A DNA stretch of 64,000 nucleotides from Reyranella sp. GTDB taxonomy: Bacteria > Pseudomonadota > Alphaproteobacteria > Reyranellales > Reyranellaceae. The stretch's first letter is position 1. The number at the start of each line of letters is the position of its first letter. The notes below the pieces were generated by a model. That model had not been told where the DNA came from. It searched no databases and was given only the letters and a program-made list of their open reading frames with translations. Positions 16,662 to 25,352 of the stretch are shown here, in pieces. The translations under genes were made by a program, and so were the position numbers. Where the stretch lies: contig JAQSDW010000240.1 in the NCBI GenBank assembly GCA_029946105.1, positions 1 to 64,000 on the forward strand, written 5' to 3'.

Positions 16662-18067
16662 GGCGTGGCTCCGGTCGTTCGGGGAAGAGGCGCGCGATAT
16701 CGGCGGGTGAGCTGTTCGGCCTGGTATTCGGCGCCCAGCGCCTGCTCGGTGCGGCCGACCCGGCGATAGAGGCCGGCCAATGCCCGCTTGGTCCATGGCA
16801 CGGTCGGCCGTTCCTTCTCGTCGGCCTGCAGTAGCGCCATCGCCGCATCGTTCCATTCGGCGCGGATCAGGGCATCGAGATGGATCGCGCCGAACAGGGA
16901 ACGCTGGGCGATGCTGCCGCCGATCGACTGCAGATGTGGCACCGCCTGGCCGAGCAGGCGCGCGGCCTCGGCATGCTCGCCCCTGGCGTGTGCAGCGAGA
17001 CCGTGCGCGGCCGGCACTGTGCAATCGGCCCAGGCCTCACGCTCGAACAGCTTGGCGCGCTCGGCGCGGTCTTCCAGGCTCGCCAGCATTTCAGTGACGG
17101 CGCTTTGCTCGCCGGCGCGCGCGAGACCATAGAGATACTGCAGGTCGAGGAAGGGCGAGAAGTGCTCGTGCAGGCGCGGCTTCAGATAGGTCGCCACGTC
17201 GGTCCAGCGATTGCCGACATCGACGCCGCGCAGCTCCAGCCGTGCCAGCAACGAGACGGCGTTGATCTGGTCCTCGCAGAACTCCTTCCAGACGCCCCAT
17301 ACGCGCGTGTCGTAGAGCGCCAGCGCCTCGTCGGTGCGGTCGAGGTCGATCAGGAACAGCGCCAGGTGCCACCAGTTGTGGGTGTACATGAACGAGTTGC
17401 AGTCCTCCCAGGTGTCGGACATCTCCTCCAGGAAGGCGACGCCCTCCAGCATCCTGCCGCGCGCTTCGAGGCAGTGGGCGACGGCGTGGTGTGCCCAGGG
17501 ATCGCGGCGGTCGAGCGCCAGTCCCTTGCGCGCCACGGCCTCGGCTTCATCGAGGCGGTTGCACTCCTCGAGACCGAACGCATGCATCGCCCAGACGAAG
17601 CGATTGTCGGGATTGGCCTCGGCGAGCCGCTCGCCAATGTCGAGCAACGTCTCGGCATCGCCTCGGTTGAAGGCCAGGAGCTGGGCGAGCTTGCCGGCCA
17701 GCAGATCGCGCGGCCATTCGGCCACGATCTTGCGGAAATGCTCCAGGCTGCGGTCGTCATCGCCCGCGGCCCAGGCCTCCATGGCGGCGAGCCAGGTCAG
17801 TTCGCGTGCGTTGGCGCCGGCTGACATCGCTCGGGCACGTGCGGCGTAGCGCGTCGCCGCCGCATGGCCTTCGGGCGAGTACATGGAGAGCATCAGGCTG
17901 GCTGCGACCAGCGGCAGCATCAGGCACTTTTCTTCCTTGTCGGCGGCGGCGATGAAGTCGGCGAAGCGCTTGCCGAAGCCCAGCCATTCCTGCCTGACGA
18001 AATCCAGCGCGGCGATCGCGCGCTCGTCGGCATTGCTCAGCTCCAACCCTTGCCCGTCGCGTCCCAC
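16658..18067 (-). CDS. TPR38-like tetratricopeptide repeat protein
   Basis: This helical repeat protein of about 469 residues resembles the tetratricopeptide-repeat-38 family. It includes the characteristic NPDNRFVWAMHAFGLEECN, DPWAHHAVAHCLEARGR and SFMYTHNWWHLALFLID segments, the last a family hallmark. Such proteins are scaffolds with unknown biochemical role. No ATG exists near the N-terminus. I chose the GTG at 18067, preceded by a GGGGG element, giving VGRDGQGLELSN as family members begin. The start is uncertain. It is the first gene of an operon with two amidases, and faces a divergent Bug-type binding-protein gene. Confidence 0.78.
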   Translation of the reverse strand: MGRDGQGLELSNADERAIAALDFVRQEWLGFGKRFADFIAAADKEEKCLMLPLVAASLMLSMYSPEGHAAATRYAARARAMSAGANARELTWLAAMEAWAAGDDDRSLEHFRKIVAEWPRDLLAGKLAQLLAFNRGDAETLLDIGERLAEANPDNRFVWAMHAFGLEECNRLDEAEAVARKGLALDRRDPWAHHAVAHCLEARGRMLEGVAFLEEMSDTWEDCNSFMYTHNWWHLALFLIDLDRTDEALALYDTRVWGVWKEFCEDQINAVSLLARLELRGVDVGNRWTDVATYLKPRLHEHFSPFLDLQYLYGLARAGEQSAVTEMLASLEDRAERAKLFEREAWADCTVPAAHGLAAHARGEHAEAARLLGQAVPHLQSIGGSIAQRSLFGAIHLDALIRAEWNDAAMALLQADEKERPTVPWTKRALAGLYRRVGRTEQALGAEYQAEQLTRRYRAPLPRTTGATP

Positions 18068-18138
18068 CAACTGCCCCCATTTGCCGTGGCATAGCTTCGC
18101 ATGCCATGCGACCTTGGGCAAAATACCGGGAGGAATTA

Positions 18139-19110
18139 ATGAAACGCCGCCATCTGCTGGGTTCCGCCGCAGCCCTCGCCCTTGCGCCTGCCGTGGTGCG
18201 GGCCCAGGCATTCCCCGATCGTCCGATCCGCTTCGTCGTGCCCTATGCGCCGGGTGGCGCCACCGACACCTCGGCGCGCCTTGCGGCGGAATTTCTCTCG
18301 GGCAAGCTCGGCCAGCAGGTGCTGGTCGACAACAAGCCGGGCGGCGGCACCATCATCGGCACCGAGATCGTGGCCAAGGCCAAGCCCGACGGTTACACGA
18401 TCCTGCTGGCGCCGGGCACCATCGCCACCAACACCTCGTTCGGCCTCAAGCTGCCCTACGATCCGGCCAAGGATCTCGCGCCGGTCGTAGGCTTCGTCGA
18501 CATGCCGCTGCTGCTCGCGGCCAACAAGGAAGCGCCGTTCAAGACGGTGGCCGAGCTGATCGCCTATGCGAAGAAGCAATCCGCGCCGGTGAGCTACGCC
18601 TCGCCGGGCAACGCCAGCATCCCGCACCTGTGGGGCGAGCAGTTCAAGGCGGAGGTCGGCATCAAGCTCGAGCATATCGGCTACAAGGGCAGCGCCGATG
18701 CGCTGAAGGACGTGCTGGGCGGCCATGTCATGCTTTTCTCCGACACGCTGCTGCCGACCGGCCTCGCGGTGAAGGACGGCCGTCTGCGCGGCCTGGTCGT
18801 CGCCGCGGCCGAGCGCGTGCCCATGCTGCCGGACGTGCCGACGGTGAAGGAGGCGGGCCTGCCGGCCAACCTGCAGGGCGCGGTGTTCTTCGGCGTAATG
18901 GTGCCGGGCGGCACACCCGAGCCCATCGTCGCCCGCCTGAACACCGCCTTCAACGAGGCGATCGCCGATCCCGCCACGCGCAAGAAACTGGTCGACCTCG
19001 GCTTCACCATGGTCGGCGGAAGTGCGGCCGACTACGGCAAGCGCATCGCCGCCGAGACGGAGAAGTGGCGCAAGGTCATCAAGGACTCGAACATCACGCC
19101 GCCGGCGTGA
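18139..19110 (+). CDS. Tripartite tricarboxylate transporter (Bug/TctC) family solute-binding protein
   Basis: This 323-residue periplasmic binding protein has an N-terminal signal of the RR type (MKRRHLLGSAAALALAPAVV, cleavage near VRAQA). The mature start FPDRPIRFVVPYAPGGATD is the classic Bug signature. These proteins capture carboxylates, amino acids or nicotinamide-like ligands for TctAB or act as sensors. No tctA or tctB gene is present in the window, so it is an orphan. It is divergent from the TPR-amidase-amidase operon, so its ligand may be the amide substrate or product of those enzymes; this is inference. The ATG at 18139 fits the signal peptide better than the one at 18106. Confidence 0.9.
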   Translation: MKRRHLLGSAAALALAPAVVRAQAFPDRPIRFVVPYAPGGATDTSARLAAEFLSGKLGQQVLVDNKPGGGTIIGTEIVAKAKPDGYTILLAPGTIATNTSFGLKLPYDPAKDLAPVVGFVDMPLLLAANKEAPFKTVAELIAYAKKQSAPVSYASPGNASIPHLWGEQFKAEVGIKLEHIGYKGSADALKDVLGGHVMLFSDTLLPTGLAVKDGRLRGLVVAAAERVPMLPDVPTVKEAGLPANLQGAVFFGVMVPGGTPEPIVARLNTAFNEAIADPATRKKLVDLGFTMVGGSAADYGKRIAAETEKWRKVIKDSNITPPA

Positions 19111-19123
19111 GCGGTCGCCCGAG

Positions 19124-19151
19124 TCGGTTACGACTTGTCGGCTACGACTTG
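19124..19151. repeat. 14-bp tandem repeat spanning a stop codon
   Basis: TCGGTTACGACTTG (19124-19137) is followed directly by TCGGCTACGACTTG (19138-19151), 13 of 14 bases identical. The second copy contains the stop codon (TAG on the minus strand, 19142-19144) of the Cys-rich protein gene. This is a local slippage-type duplication at a gene end. Confidence 0.75.
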
Positions 19152-19516
19152 GGTGAGCCGCCGAGGAAGCAGAAGATGACGCCGCTCGGGGCGGCGCAGA
19201 TGTGCGAGTTGCCGTCCGGCGCCAGGCTCTTGAGCACGACGCGCGGTGGGACCGGCACCCAGCGGCCGTTCAGCAGCGCGTACCACATGCCGTCGTCCTT
19301 CTGGTAGGCGCGGGTCGGGCGGCAATCGCCCTCGACGCCGTTCTTGGTCCCGTTGCAGCACGAGGCATTGGAGCCCGGCTGTTTCAGTTTTTCGTACCAG
19401 TCGTGATTTTCGGTATGGCCCTGGCCACGCTGACCATCCTGGGCAATGACTCGAGCGCCGACAGCGGCGCCGATCAGGAAAAGTAAGACTGCAGCTGTTG
19501 CGACACGCATACACAT
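19142..19516 (-). CDS. Small secreted cysteine-containing protein of unknown function
   Basis: This 124-residue protein has a signal peptide (MCMRVATAAVLLFLIGAAVG, cleavage near VIAQDG). The mature domain has two adjacent cysteines (NASCCNG) and further cysteines in GDCRPT, HICAAP and IFCFLG, consistent with disulfides after export. Small proteins of this pattern, with GRWVPVP and CxxP motifs, are common in rhizobia-like genomes and unassigned. I chose the ATG at 19516 because GGTGGGG lies 5 bp before it. The GTG at 19531 would lengthen the N-terminus without a better site. Its stop lies in a tandem duplication. Confidence 0.65.
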   Translation of the reverse strand: MCMRVATAAVLLFLIGAAVGARVIAQDGQRGQGHTENHDWYEKLKQPGSNASCCNGTKNGVEGDCRPTRAYQKDDGMWYALLNGRWVPVPPRVVLKSLAPDGNSHICAAPSGVIFCFLGGSPKS

Positions 19517-19634
19517 GAGGGCCCCACCCAAACGCGTAAACCAGCCAGAACCGAGCCTCCCTGAGAGCTTTTCGATTTCATTCCCATCTTCGCAATCTAT
19601 ACCAGATCTAGCGCCCGGGCGACCCGAATATACT

Positions 19635-20519
19635 TCATATCTGGTGAATGGGATCGCGAGCCCGCAGTCCCTCGACGATCGGCACGAAATCCGGATCGTC
19701 GGCCGAGAGCATGCCGTGGCGGACGAAGAAATCGATCAGCACCAGGTTGCAGTTGTATTTGAACTCGGTGGTGTCGCGCACGGTCTCGAACACGCGCCGG
19801 GCCGGCCACAGTTCGAAGGAATGGACCTCGCCGTCGTTGGCCGTGGGCGTGAAGTCGGCCGGCAACTTGAGGTCGAAGCAGCTCATGATGTCGGGCTTGA
19901 GCTGCGCGCCCGACTGGTTCCAATAGGACACCAAACCGACCGCCTTCGCGCCGCGCGCGAGTTCGGGCGGGATCGACGCTTCCTCGCCGCACTCCTTCAC
20001 GAGATTGTCGTGCAGGCCGATGCCGGCGGGCTGGCCGCCGGCCACCGTGTTGTCGAGTTGCCCGGGAAAGGTCGGTTTGGTGTAGGACCGCCGCGGCACC
20101 CAGATGTGCAGCCCGTCGCCCAGCCGCCCGTTGCCCTGACGCACGTAGCCCGTCATGTGCGGCCCGAAGGCGCGCACGCCGAACCACGGCACCGCCGAGC
20201 GCTCCATGTCGAGGAGCGCCGGCCGGGCGAATTGCCAGGTGACGGCGTAGGCCTCCTCGCGCCACAGGCCCTTGAAGTGACCCAGGTCGCGCAATTGGAG
20301 CAGGAAGGCGCGCATCGCGGCACTTCGCTTCGCGGGCGTGTCGAGCGCGGGATCGAGATGCCAGGCCTTGTCGCGATGCGCGAACAGGTCGGAACGGCGC
20401 GCCAGTTCGGGCGCGAAGTCGCGATGGATGAAGCCCGCGCGTTCGGAGCCGACGAACCACGGCTCGAACTGGGAGAGGTCGGCGTTGTTGCAACGCCTGA
20501 TGTGGTCGAGGAAGGACAT
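19635..20519 (-). CDS. DUF4743/Nudix hydrolase
   Basis: This 294-residue protein has an N-terminal DUF4743 domain (SFLDHIRRCNN...) and a C-terminal Nudix domain. The Nudix-like box is read as GGQPAGIGLHDNLVKECGEEA (about 176-196), with the REUxEE element as KECGEE. Eukaryotic and bacterial relatives are annotated as thiamine-pyrophosphokinase-related Nudix enzymes that hydrolyse damaged thiamine diphosphates (oxy- or oxothiamine forms). The ATG at 20519 starts the conserved domain; upstream residues would overlap the divergent thioesterase gene. The 30-bp gap to that gene must carry both translation starts. Confidence 0.82.
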   Translation of the reverse strand: MSFLDHIRRCNNADLSQFEPWFVGSERAGFIHRDFAPELARRSDLFAHRDKAWHLDPALDTPAKRSAAMRAFLLQLRDLGHFKGLWREEAYAVTWQFARPALLDMERSAVPWFGVRAFGPHMTGYVRQGNGRLGDGLHIWVPRRSYTKPTFPGQLDNTVAGGQPAGIGLHDNLVKECGEEASIPPELARGAKAVGLVSYWNQSGAQLKPDIMSCFDLKLPADFTPTANDGEVHSFELWPARRVFETVRDTTEFKYNCNLVLIDFFVRHGMLSADDPDFVPIVEGLRARDPIHQI

Positions 20520-20549
20520 GCGCCGGGGAGATAGCATAGAGTGCGGCCG

Positions 20550-20957
20550 ATGACCGAAGACGAACTGCAGAAGCTCCTCGAGAAGACCCTGCCGGCCGCC
20601 GACCTGCATGGCCTGTTCGTCGAGGAATGCCAGGATCAGGACGTGCGACTAAGGTTTCCTTTCGATGCGCGTTTCCTCGGACCGGGCGACGTTTTCTCAG
20701 GGCCAGCGCTGCTGTCCTTTGCCGATACGGCTCTTTATGCAGCTGTCCAGGCAGCGATCGGGACCGCAGAGATTGCGCTCACCTCCAACCTGAACGTGAC
20801 GTTCCTGAAGCCGGCGCAGGCGGCCGAGATGGTCGCATTGTCTCGCGTCATTCGCAAGGGTCGCCGCACCGCTCATGCCGAAGCCTGGCTGTTCAGCCAC
20901 ACGGTCGTCGACCCGGTGCTGCATGCGACGGCGAGCCTGTCGATCAGGCCGCGCTAG
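20550..20957 (+). CDS. PaaI-family hotdog thioesterase
   Basis: This 135-residue hotdog-fold acyl-CoA thioesterase has the family segments FLGPGDVFSGPALLSFADTALYAAV and SNLNVTFLKPAQAAEM. The Asp in SFADTA is the usual catalytic acid. It probably hydrolyses phenylacetyl-CoA or other aryl or short-chain CoA esters. The ATG at 20550 starts MTEDELQ. It converges tail-to-tail with the mutase gene, and the two genes share a CTAG in which each strand reads a TAG stop. Confidence 0.82.
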   Translation: MTEDELQKLLEKTLPAADLHGLFVEECQDQDVRLRFPFDARFLGPGDVFSGPALLSFADTALYAAVQAAIGTAEIALTSNLNVTFLKPAQAAEMVALSRVIRKGRRTAHAEAWLFSHTVVDPVLHATASLSIRPR

Positions 20958-22963
20958 GCTGCTTCCTTGCAGGCTGCGTCCACGACGCCGACCACGTCGC
21001 GCATGATTTGCGTGAGGTCGAAATCCTTGGGTGTGTAGACACGCGCCACACCGGCCGCCATCAGCGCCTCGGCGTCGGCCGGCGGGATGATGCCGCCGAC
21101 CACGACGGGTACCTCGCCAATGCCCGCGTCGCGCATGCCCTTCAGCACGTCGCCGACCAGCGAGACATGGCCGCCGGACAGAATCGAGAGCCCGACGACA
21201 TGGACACTCTCCTCGAGGGCCGCGTTCACGATGCGCTCGGGTGTGAGACGGATGCCCTCGTAGACGACTTCCATGCCGCAGTCGCGGGCGCGCACGGCGA
21301 TCTGTTCGGCGCCGTTGGAATGGCCGTCGAGGCCGGGCTTGCCGACCAGGATTTTTATGCGCCGGCCGAGGCGCCGTGAAACGGTGTCGACTTCGCGGCG
21401 CACGGCTTCGAGGCGGCCGTCGGTCACGCCGGCCGCGCGCGCGACGCCCGTCGGTGCGCGATATTCGCCGAACACGCTGCGCAGCGTGTCGGTCCATTCA
21501 CCTGTGGTGACGCCGGCCTGGGCGCAGGCGATCGAGGCCGGCATGACGTTGCGGTCTTCCTTGGCGGCCGCGGCGAGTTCGGCCAGCGCCTTTTTCACGG
21601 CCGCGGCATCGCGCGCCGCGCGCCAGGCGTTCAGCCGCCCGATCTGGCCGCTCTCGACCGAGGCGTCGACGGTCATGATCGAGCCCCCACCGGTCGACAG
21701 CGGCGAGGCTTCGGCCTCGGTGAAGGCATTGACGCCGACCACGGTCTGCTCGCCGGCCTCGATGGCGGAAAGCCGCTTGAGGTTAGACTCGACCAGGCGC
21801 TGCTTCATGTAGGCCGATTCGATCGCCGCAACCGCGCCGCCGATGTCGTCGATGCGTGCCATCTCGGCCAGCGTTTCTTCCTTGAGGGATGCGACCTTGG
21901 CGGCAATCTCGGTGCTGCCGTCGAAGATGTCGCCGTATTCCAGCAGATCGGTCTCGAAGGCCACGATCTGCTGCAGGCGCAGCGACCATTGCTGGTCCCA
22001 CGGCCGCGGCAGGCCGAGCGCCTCGTTCCATGCCGGCAGCTGCACCGAGCGGGCGCGGGCGTTCTTGCTCATCACCACGGCCAGCATCTCGAGCAGGATG
22101 CGATAGACGTTGTTCTCGGGCTGCTGCTCGGTGAGGCCGAGCGAATTCACCTGCACGCCGTAGCGGAACAGGCGCTGCTTGGGATCGGCGACGCGGTAGC
22201 GATTGAGCGTGATGTCTTCCCACATCTCGGCGAACGCCCGCATCTTGCACATCTCGGTGACGAAGCGGATGCCGGCATTCACGAAGAAGGAGATGCGGCC
22301 CACGACCTGCGGGAAATCGGCGTCGGGTACCTGGCCGCGCGCCTTCACGGCATCGAGCACGGCGATGGCGTTGGCGAGCGAGAAGGCCAGCTCCTGCACC
22401 GGCGTCGCGCCGGCTTCCTGCAGGTGATAGCTGCAGACGTTCATCGGGTTCCACTTGGGAACCTCGCGATAGGTAAAGCCGATCGTGTCGGCCGTCAGCC
22501 GGAGCGACGGTTCGGGCGGGAAGATGTACGTGCCGCGGGAAAGATATTCCTTGATGATGTCGTTCTGCGTCGTGCCCTGCAGTTTGTCGCGCGCCACACC
22601 CTGCGCCTCGCCTGCCGCGATGTAGAGCGACAACAGCCACGCCGCCGGCGCGTTGATCGTCATCGACGTGTTCATCTTGTCGAGCGGGATGCCGTCGAAC
22701 AGCGCGCGCATGTCGCCGAGATGGCCGATCGGCACGCCCACCTTGCCGACCTCGCCGCGCGCCAGCGGATGGTCGCTGTCGTAGCCTGTCTGGGTTGGCA
22801 GGTCGAAAGCGACGGAAAGGCCGGTCTGACCGCGCGCCAGGTTGGTGCGGTAGAGTTCGTTCGACTTCTCGGCCGTCGAATGGCCGGAGTAAGTGCGGAT
22901 CAGCCAGGGCCGATCCTTGTGGGACGCTGCCGACGGCGAGCTATTCGGGGTCGTCTTGGTCAT
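20954..22963 (-). CDS. meaA: Ethylmalonyl-CoA / methylmalonyl-CoA mutase, MeaA type
   Basis: This 669-residue adenosylcobalamin-dependent acyl-CoA mutase joins the catalytic (alpha) domain and C-terminal B12 domain in one chain. The catalytic start is YSGHSTAEKSNELYRTNL, followed by the GLSVAFDLPTQTGYDSDHP loop. The cobalamin-binding signature GLDGHSNGAEQ gives the Asp-x-His-x-x-Gly motif near residue 560. The size and single-chain form match MeaA/Ecm, which converts ethylmalonyl-CoA to methylsuccinyl-CoA for C2 assimilation. Distinguishing it from methylmalonyl-CoA mutase needs a phylogeny. Ccr and Mcd genes are not in the window. A PhaR-like palindrome lies upstream. Confidence 0.85.
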   Translation of the reverse strand: MTKTTPNSSPSAASHKDRPWLIRTYSGHSTAEKSNELYRTNLARGQTGLSVAFDLPTQTGYDSDHPLARGEVGKVGVPIGHLGDMRALFDGIPLDKMNTSMTINAPAAWLLSLYIAAGEAQGVARDKLQGTTQNDIIKEYLSRGTYIFPPEPSLRLTADTIGFTYREVPKWNPMNVCSYHLQEAGATPVQELAFSLANAIAVLDAVKARGQVPDADFPQVVGRISFFVNAGIRFVTEMCKMRAFAEMWEDITLNRYRVADPKQRLFRYGVQVNSLGLTEQQPENNVYRILLEMLAVVMSKNARARSVQLPAWNEALGLPRPWDQQWSLRLQQIVAFETDLLEYGDIFDGSTEIAAKVASLKEETLAEMARIDDIGGAVAAIESAYMKQRLVESNLKRLSAIEAGEQTVVGVNAFTEAEASPLSTGGGSIMTVDASVESGQIGRLNAWRAARDAAAVKKALAELAAAAKEDRNVMPASIACAQAGVTTGEWTDTLRSVFGEYRAPTGVARAAGVTDGRLEAVRREVDTVSRRLGRRIKILVGKPGLDGHSNGAEQIAVRARDCGMEVVYEGIRLTPERIVNAALEESVHVVGLSILSGGHVSLVGDVLKGMRDAGIGEVPVVVGGIIPPADAEALMAAGVARVYTPKDFDLTQIMRDVVGVVDAACKEAA

Positions 22964-23010
22964 GGTGGCGGCCAATGGCGGGGTTGACGTACACTCCCCT
23001 ACACCAATAC

Positions 23011-23027
23011 ATGCTGCATTGCAGCAT
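23011..23027. promoter_or_regulatory. PhaR-like palindrome upstream of the mutase gene
   Basis: ATGCTGCATTGCAGCAT is a perfect palindrome (8-1-8), 48 bp before the meaA-type start codon. Its core CTGC-ATT-GCAG matches the CTGC-N3-4-GCAG consensus reported for PhaR, the alphaproteobacterial regulator of polyhydroxyalkanoate genes. A weaker TTGCAGCGCAG follows at 23036. It lies in the 105 bp between the mutase and the DUF898 gene. Regulation of the ethylmalonyl-CoA branch by PhaR is plausible metabolically; the assignment is inference. Confidence 0.55.
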
Positions 23028-23068
23028 AGAATATCTTGCAGCGCAGCCAAGCGGTCTGGATCCTTTTT

Positions 23069-24283
23069 TTGAGCGATACGACGCCCCCAGGGTTTGGAAC
23101 GGGAGTGGGCCAATCCGAGGGAAGCCCGCCCGGAGGCGAATTTGCGTCCGCTTTGACGGCGCCGGACTTGACGCCGAGCCGTCCGGTCTATGACGGGCGG
23201 CTGGGCGAGCTCTACGCCATCTATCTTCGCCACGTCGTCCTGATGCTCCTCACGCTGGGCTGGTCGCGCTTCTGGGGTCGTACCCGGTTGCGCCGCTACC
23301 TTTGGAACCACCTCTCGATCCTGGGGGATCGCTTCGAGTATCGTGGCCGCGGGCGCGAGCTCCTGATCGGCTTCCTGCTGGCGGTGGTGATGCTCGCCGG
23401 CTGGGCCGGCCTGATGTGGCTCGCCTGGGTCCATGTCTTCCACGAAAAGCCGTTCGCCGACTTCGGCATGTTCGACATCTTCTCGCTGTCGGTGGCGGTG
23501 ATCGGGTTTCCGCTCGCCTACGTCGGCCACTACGCCGGCCTGCGCTACAAACTCTCGCGCACGCGCTGGCGGGGCATCCGCTGCGGCCTGGCGGGGTCGG
23601 CCTGGCGCTACGGGGTCGCGGCGACTTTTCTCACCTTCGCCAACATGTTCACCGTCCAGCTCCTGACGCCGGTCGTCTCCGTGAACCTGGCGCGCCCGCG
23701 AATCTCCAACACCCGTGTCGGCACCCTGCCGCTGGTCTTTGCCGGCTCGGCCGGCGACATCTACGGTCGCTATGTCGGCTACTACTTCCTGAACATCGTG
23801 GCGTGGCTTGCGGCCATCGGCGCGGCATTCGCCATCGCCGGCGGCACGGCCGACAGGCTCGGACTCTCGTCAGACGACCTGCTCAAGCTGTTCACCGCCC
23901 CCAGCGTCCGCACCGTGCTGGTGGCGGCCGCTGTTGCCGTCGGCGTCTATCTGCTCTTCAGCCTGCTGATCCTGCCGTTGCGCTGCTGGTGGCAGGCCTA
24001 CTGGTTTCGCTATCTCGTGTCGCACAGCCGCGCTGGCAACGTGCTGTTCGCGACCGCGATCACGACTCGGCAGATGTGGGGCTTCCTGGTCCTGAATTAT
24101 CTCATCATCTTGCTGACCCTGGGGCTGGGCTGGCCGTGGGTCATGCATCGCACGCTGCGCCTTATCGCGGGCGAGCTCTGGCTCTACGGCGCGCCCGATG
24201 GTGAGTCGGTGCGCCAGCGGACCGACGGCGGCTCGGCCTTCGGCGAAGGCCTGCTCGACATGTTCGACGTGAGCGGGATCTGA
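23069..24283 (+). CDS. DUF898 (YjgN family) membrane protein
   Basis: This membrane protein of about 404 residues belongs to the DUF898/YjgN family, with roughly six to eight membrane spans. The family hallmark GRLGELYAIYLRHVVLMLLTLG is followed by WSRFWGRTRLRRYLW. Related blocks recur in the second half (GDIYGRYVGYYFLNIVAWL). The biochemical function is unknown. No ATG lies before the conserved region. I chose the TTG at 23069, giving LSDTTPPG; the GTG at 23105 is an alternative. It ends two bases before the M48 protease start, a pairing often seen for this family. Confidence 0.78.
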   Translation: MSDTTPPGFGTGVGQSEGSPPGGEFASALTAPDLTPSRPVYDGRLGELYAIYLRHVVLMLLTLGWSRFWGRTRLRRYLWNHLSILGDRFEYRGRGRELLIGFLLAVVMLAGWAGLMWLAWVHVFHEKPFADFGMFDIFSLSVAVIGFPLAYVGHYAGLRYKLSRTRWRGIRCGLAGSAWRYGVAATFLTFANMFTVQLLTPVVSVNLARPRISNTRVGTLPLVFAGSAGDIYGRYVGYYFLNIVAWLAAIGAAFAIAGGTADRLGLSSDDLLKLFTAPSVRTVLVAAAVAVGVYLLFSLLILPLRCWWQAYWFRYLVSHSRAGNVLFATAITTRQMWGFLVLNYLIILLTLGLGWPWVMHRTLRLIAGELWLYGAPDGESVRQRTDGGSAFGEGLLDMFDVSGI

Positions 24284-24285
24284 CG

Positions 24286-25350
24286 ATGACCACGCCCGCC
24301 CGCTACTACGACGGCGAGACTGCCCGGGTCCTGGAAGTCGGCGTGCGGCCGACGGCCGGCGAACTCATCATCTTCCGCCTCACCGATTCGAGCATCGTCG
24401 CGCGCTGGCCGATCAATGAAACCGCCGTGCTGGGCGACGGGTCACACGAAGGTGCGCCGCCCGTCGTGCGCCTGGGTGGGGAGGCCCGCCTGGTCATCGA
24501 GGACCCCGAGCAGCGGCGGCAGCTCGCCGCCCTCATGCCGCACCTTGGTGCCCTCGCCGAGGTGCCGGCATCGGCCGGCCGGCGGATCGTGACGCTGGGC
24601 GCCTCGCTCGCGGTTCTGGTCGCCGCCTTCTGGGGCGTCATCGACTACGGCACGGAATACGCAGTGCCCTGGTTGCCGCACAGCCTGCAGGCCAAGCTGG
24701 GCGAGACCGTCTACGAGGAACTGGCCGCCGACAAGGACGAGTGCCACGGCAAGGGGCTGGTGGTGCTCAACGATCTGGCCAACGAACTGGCCCGGGCGGC
24801 GGGTTATCCGCACGAAGTGACCGTACACATTATCGACGGCGGCCCGGTCAACGCCTTCACGCTGCCGGGCGGCATCCTCGTCTTCTATTCCGACTTGTTC
24901 GAACAGGCGAAGAACAGCTCGCAGGTGGCAGGCGTGCTGGCCCACGAGATCGGCCACATCGTGCACTATCATCCGACCAAGGGGATCGTGCGCGCCTACG
25001 GCCTCGACCTGCTCACGAAGCTGGTGAGCGGCGGCTACTCCGATCTCATGGGCACGCTGACGTCGGGCGGCAACATCCTGCTGGCGATGCGCAACGGCCG
25101 CGCCTTCGAGCGCGAGGCCGACGGGACCGGCGTGGCCCTGCTCGAGAAGCTCGGGCTGCGCGCCGACGGCATCTCCGGCTTCTTCGAGCAGATGATGGAG
25201 AAGCAACCCAAGGATGCCGCCTCGACCGCGGGCATCTGGTCGAGCCATCCGCCGACCCAGGAGCGCATCGCTGCGACGAAGCGGCCGCCCACCGGCCGGC
25301 CCGCCTTCAGCACCGCCGACTGGAAGGCACTGCAGGAAGTTTGCAAGTAG
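24286..25350 (+). CDS. M48-family membrane metalloprotease
   Basis: This 354-residue zinc metalloprotease has a beta-rich N-terminal domain (about 1-95), one membrane segment (about 101-118) and a periplasmic catalytic domain. The zinc-binding motif HEIGH is at 220-224 and the third ligand is likely the Glu of FEREADGTG. The active-site preceding strand GGPVNAFTLPGGILVFYSDLF is typical of Ste24/HtpX/YfgC proteases. It follows the DUF898 gene after two bases, suggesting a functional membrane pair, perhaps in envelope quality control. The latter is inference. Confidence 0.87.
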   Translation: MTTPARYYDGETARVLEVGVRPTAGELIIFRLTDSSIVARWPINETAVLGDGSHEGAPPVVRLGGEARLVIEDPEQRRQLAALMPHLGALAEVPASAGRRIVTLGASLAVLVAAFWGVIDYGTEYAVPWLPHSLQAKLGETVYEELAADKDECHGKGLVVLNDLANELARAAGYPHEVTVHIIDGGPVNAFTLPGGILVFYSDLFEQAKNSSQVAGVLAHEIGHIVHYHPTKGIVRAYGLDLLTKLVSGGYSDLMGTLTSGGNILLAMRNGRAFEREADGTGVALLEKLGLRADGISGFFEQMMEKQPKDAASTAGIWSSHPPTQERIAATKRPPTGRPAFSTADWKALQEVCK

Positions 25351-25352
25351 CC

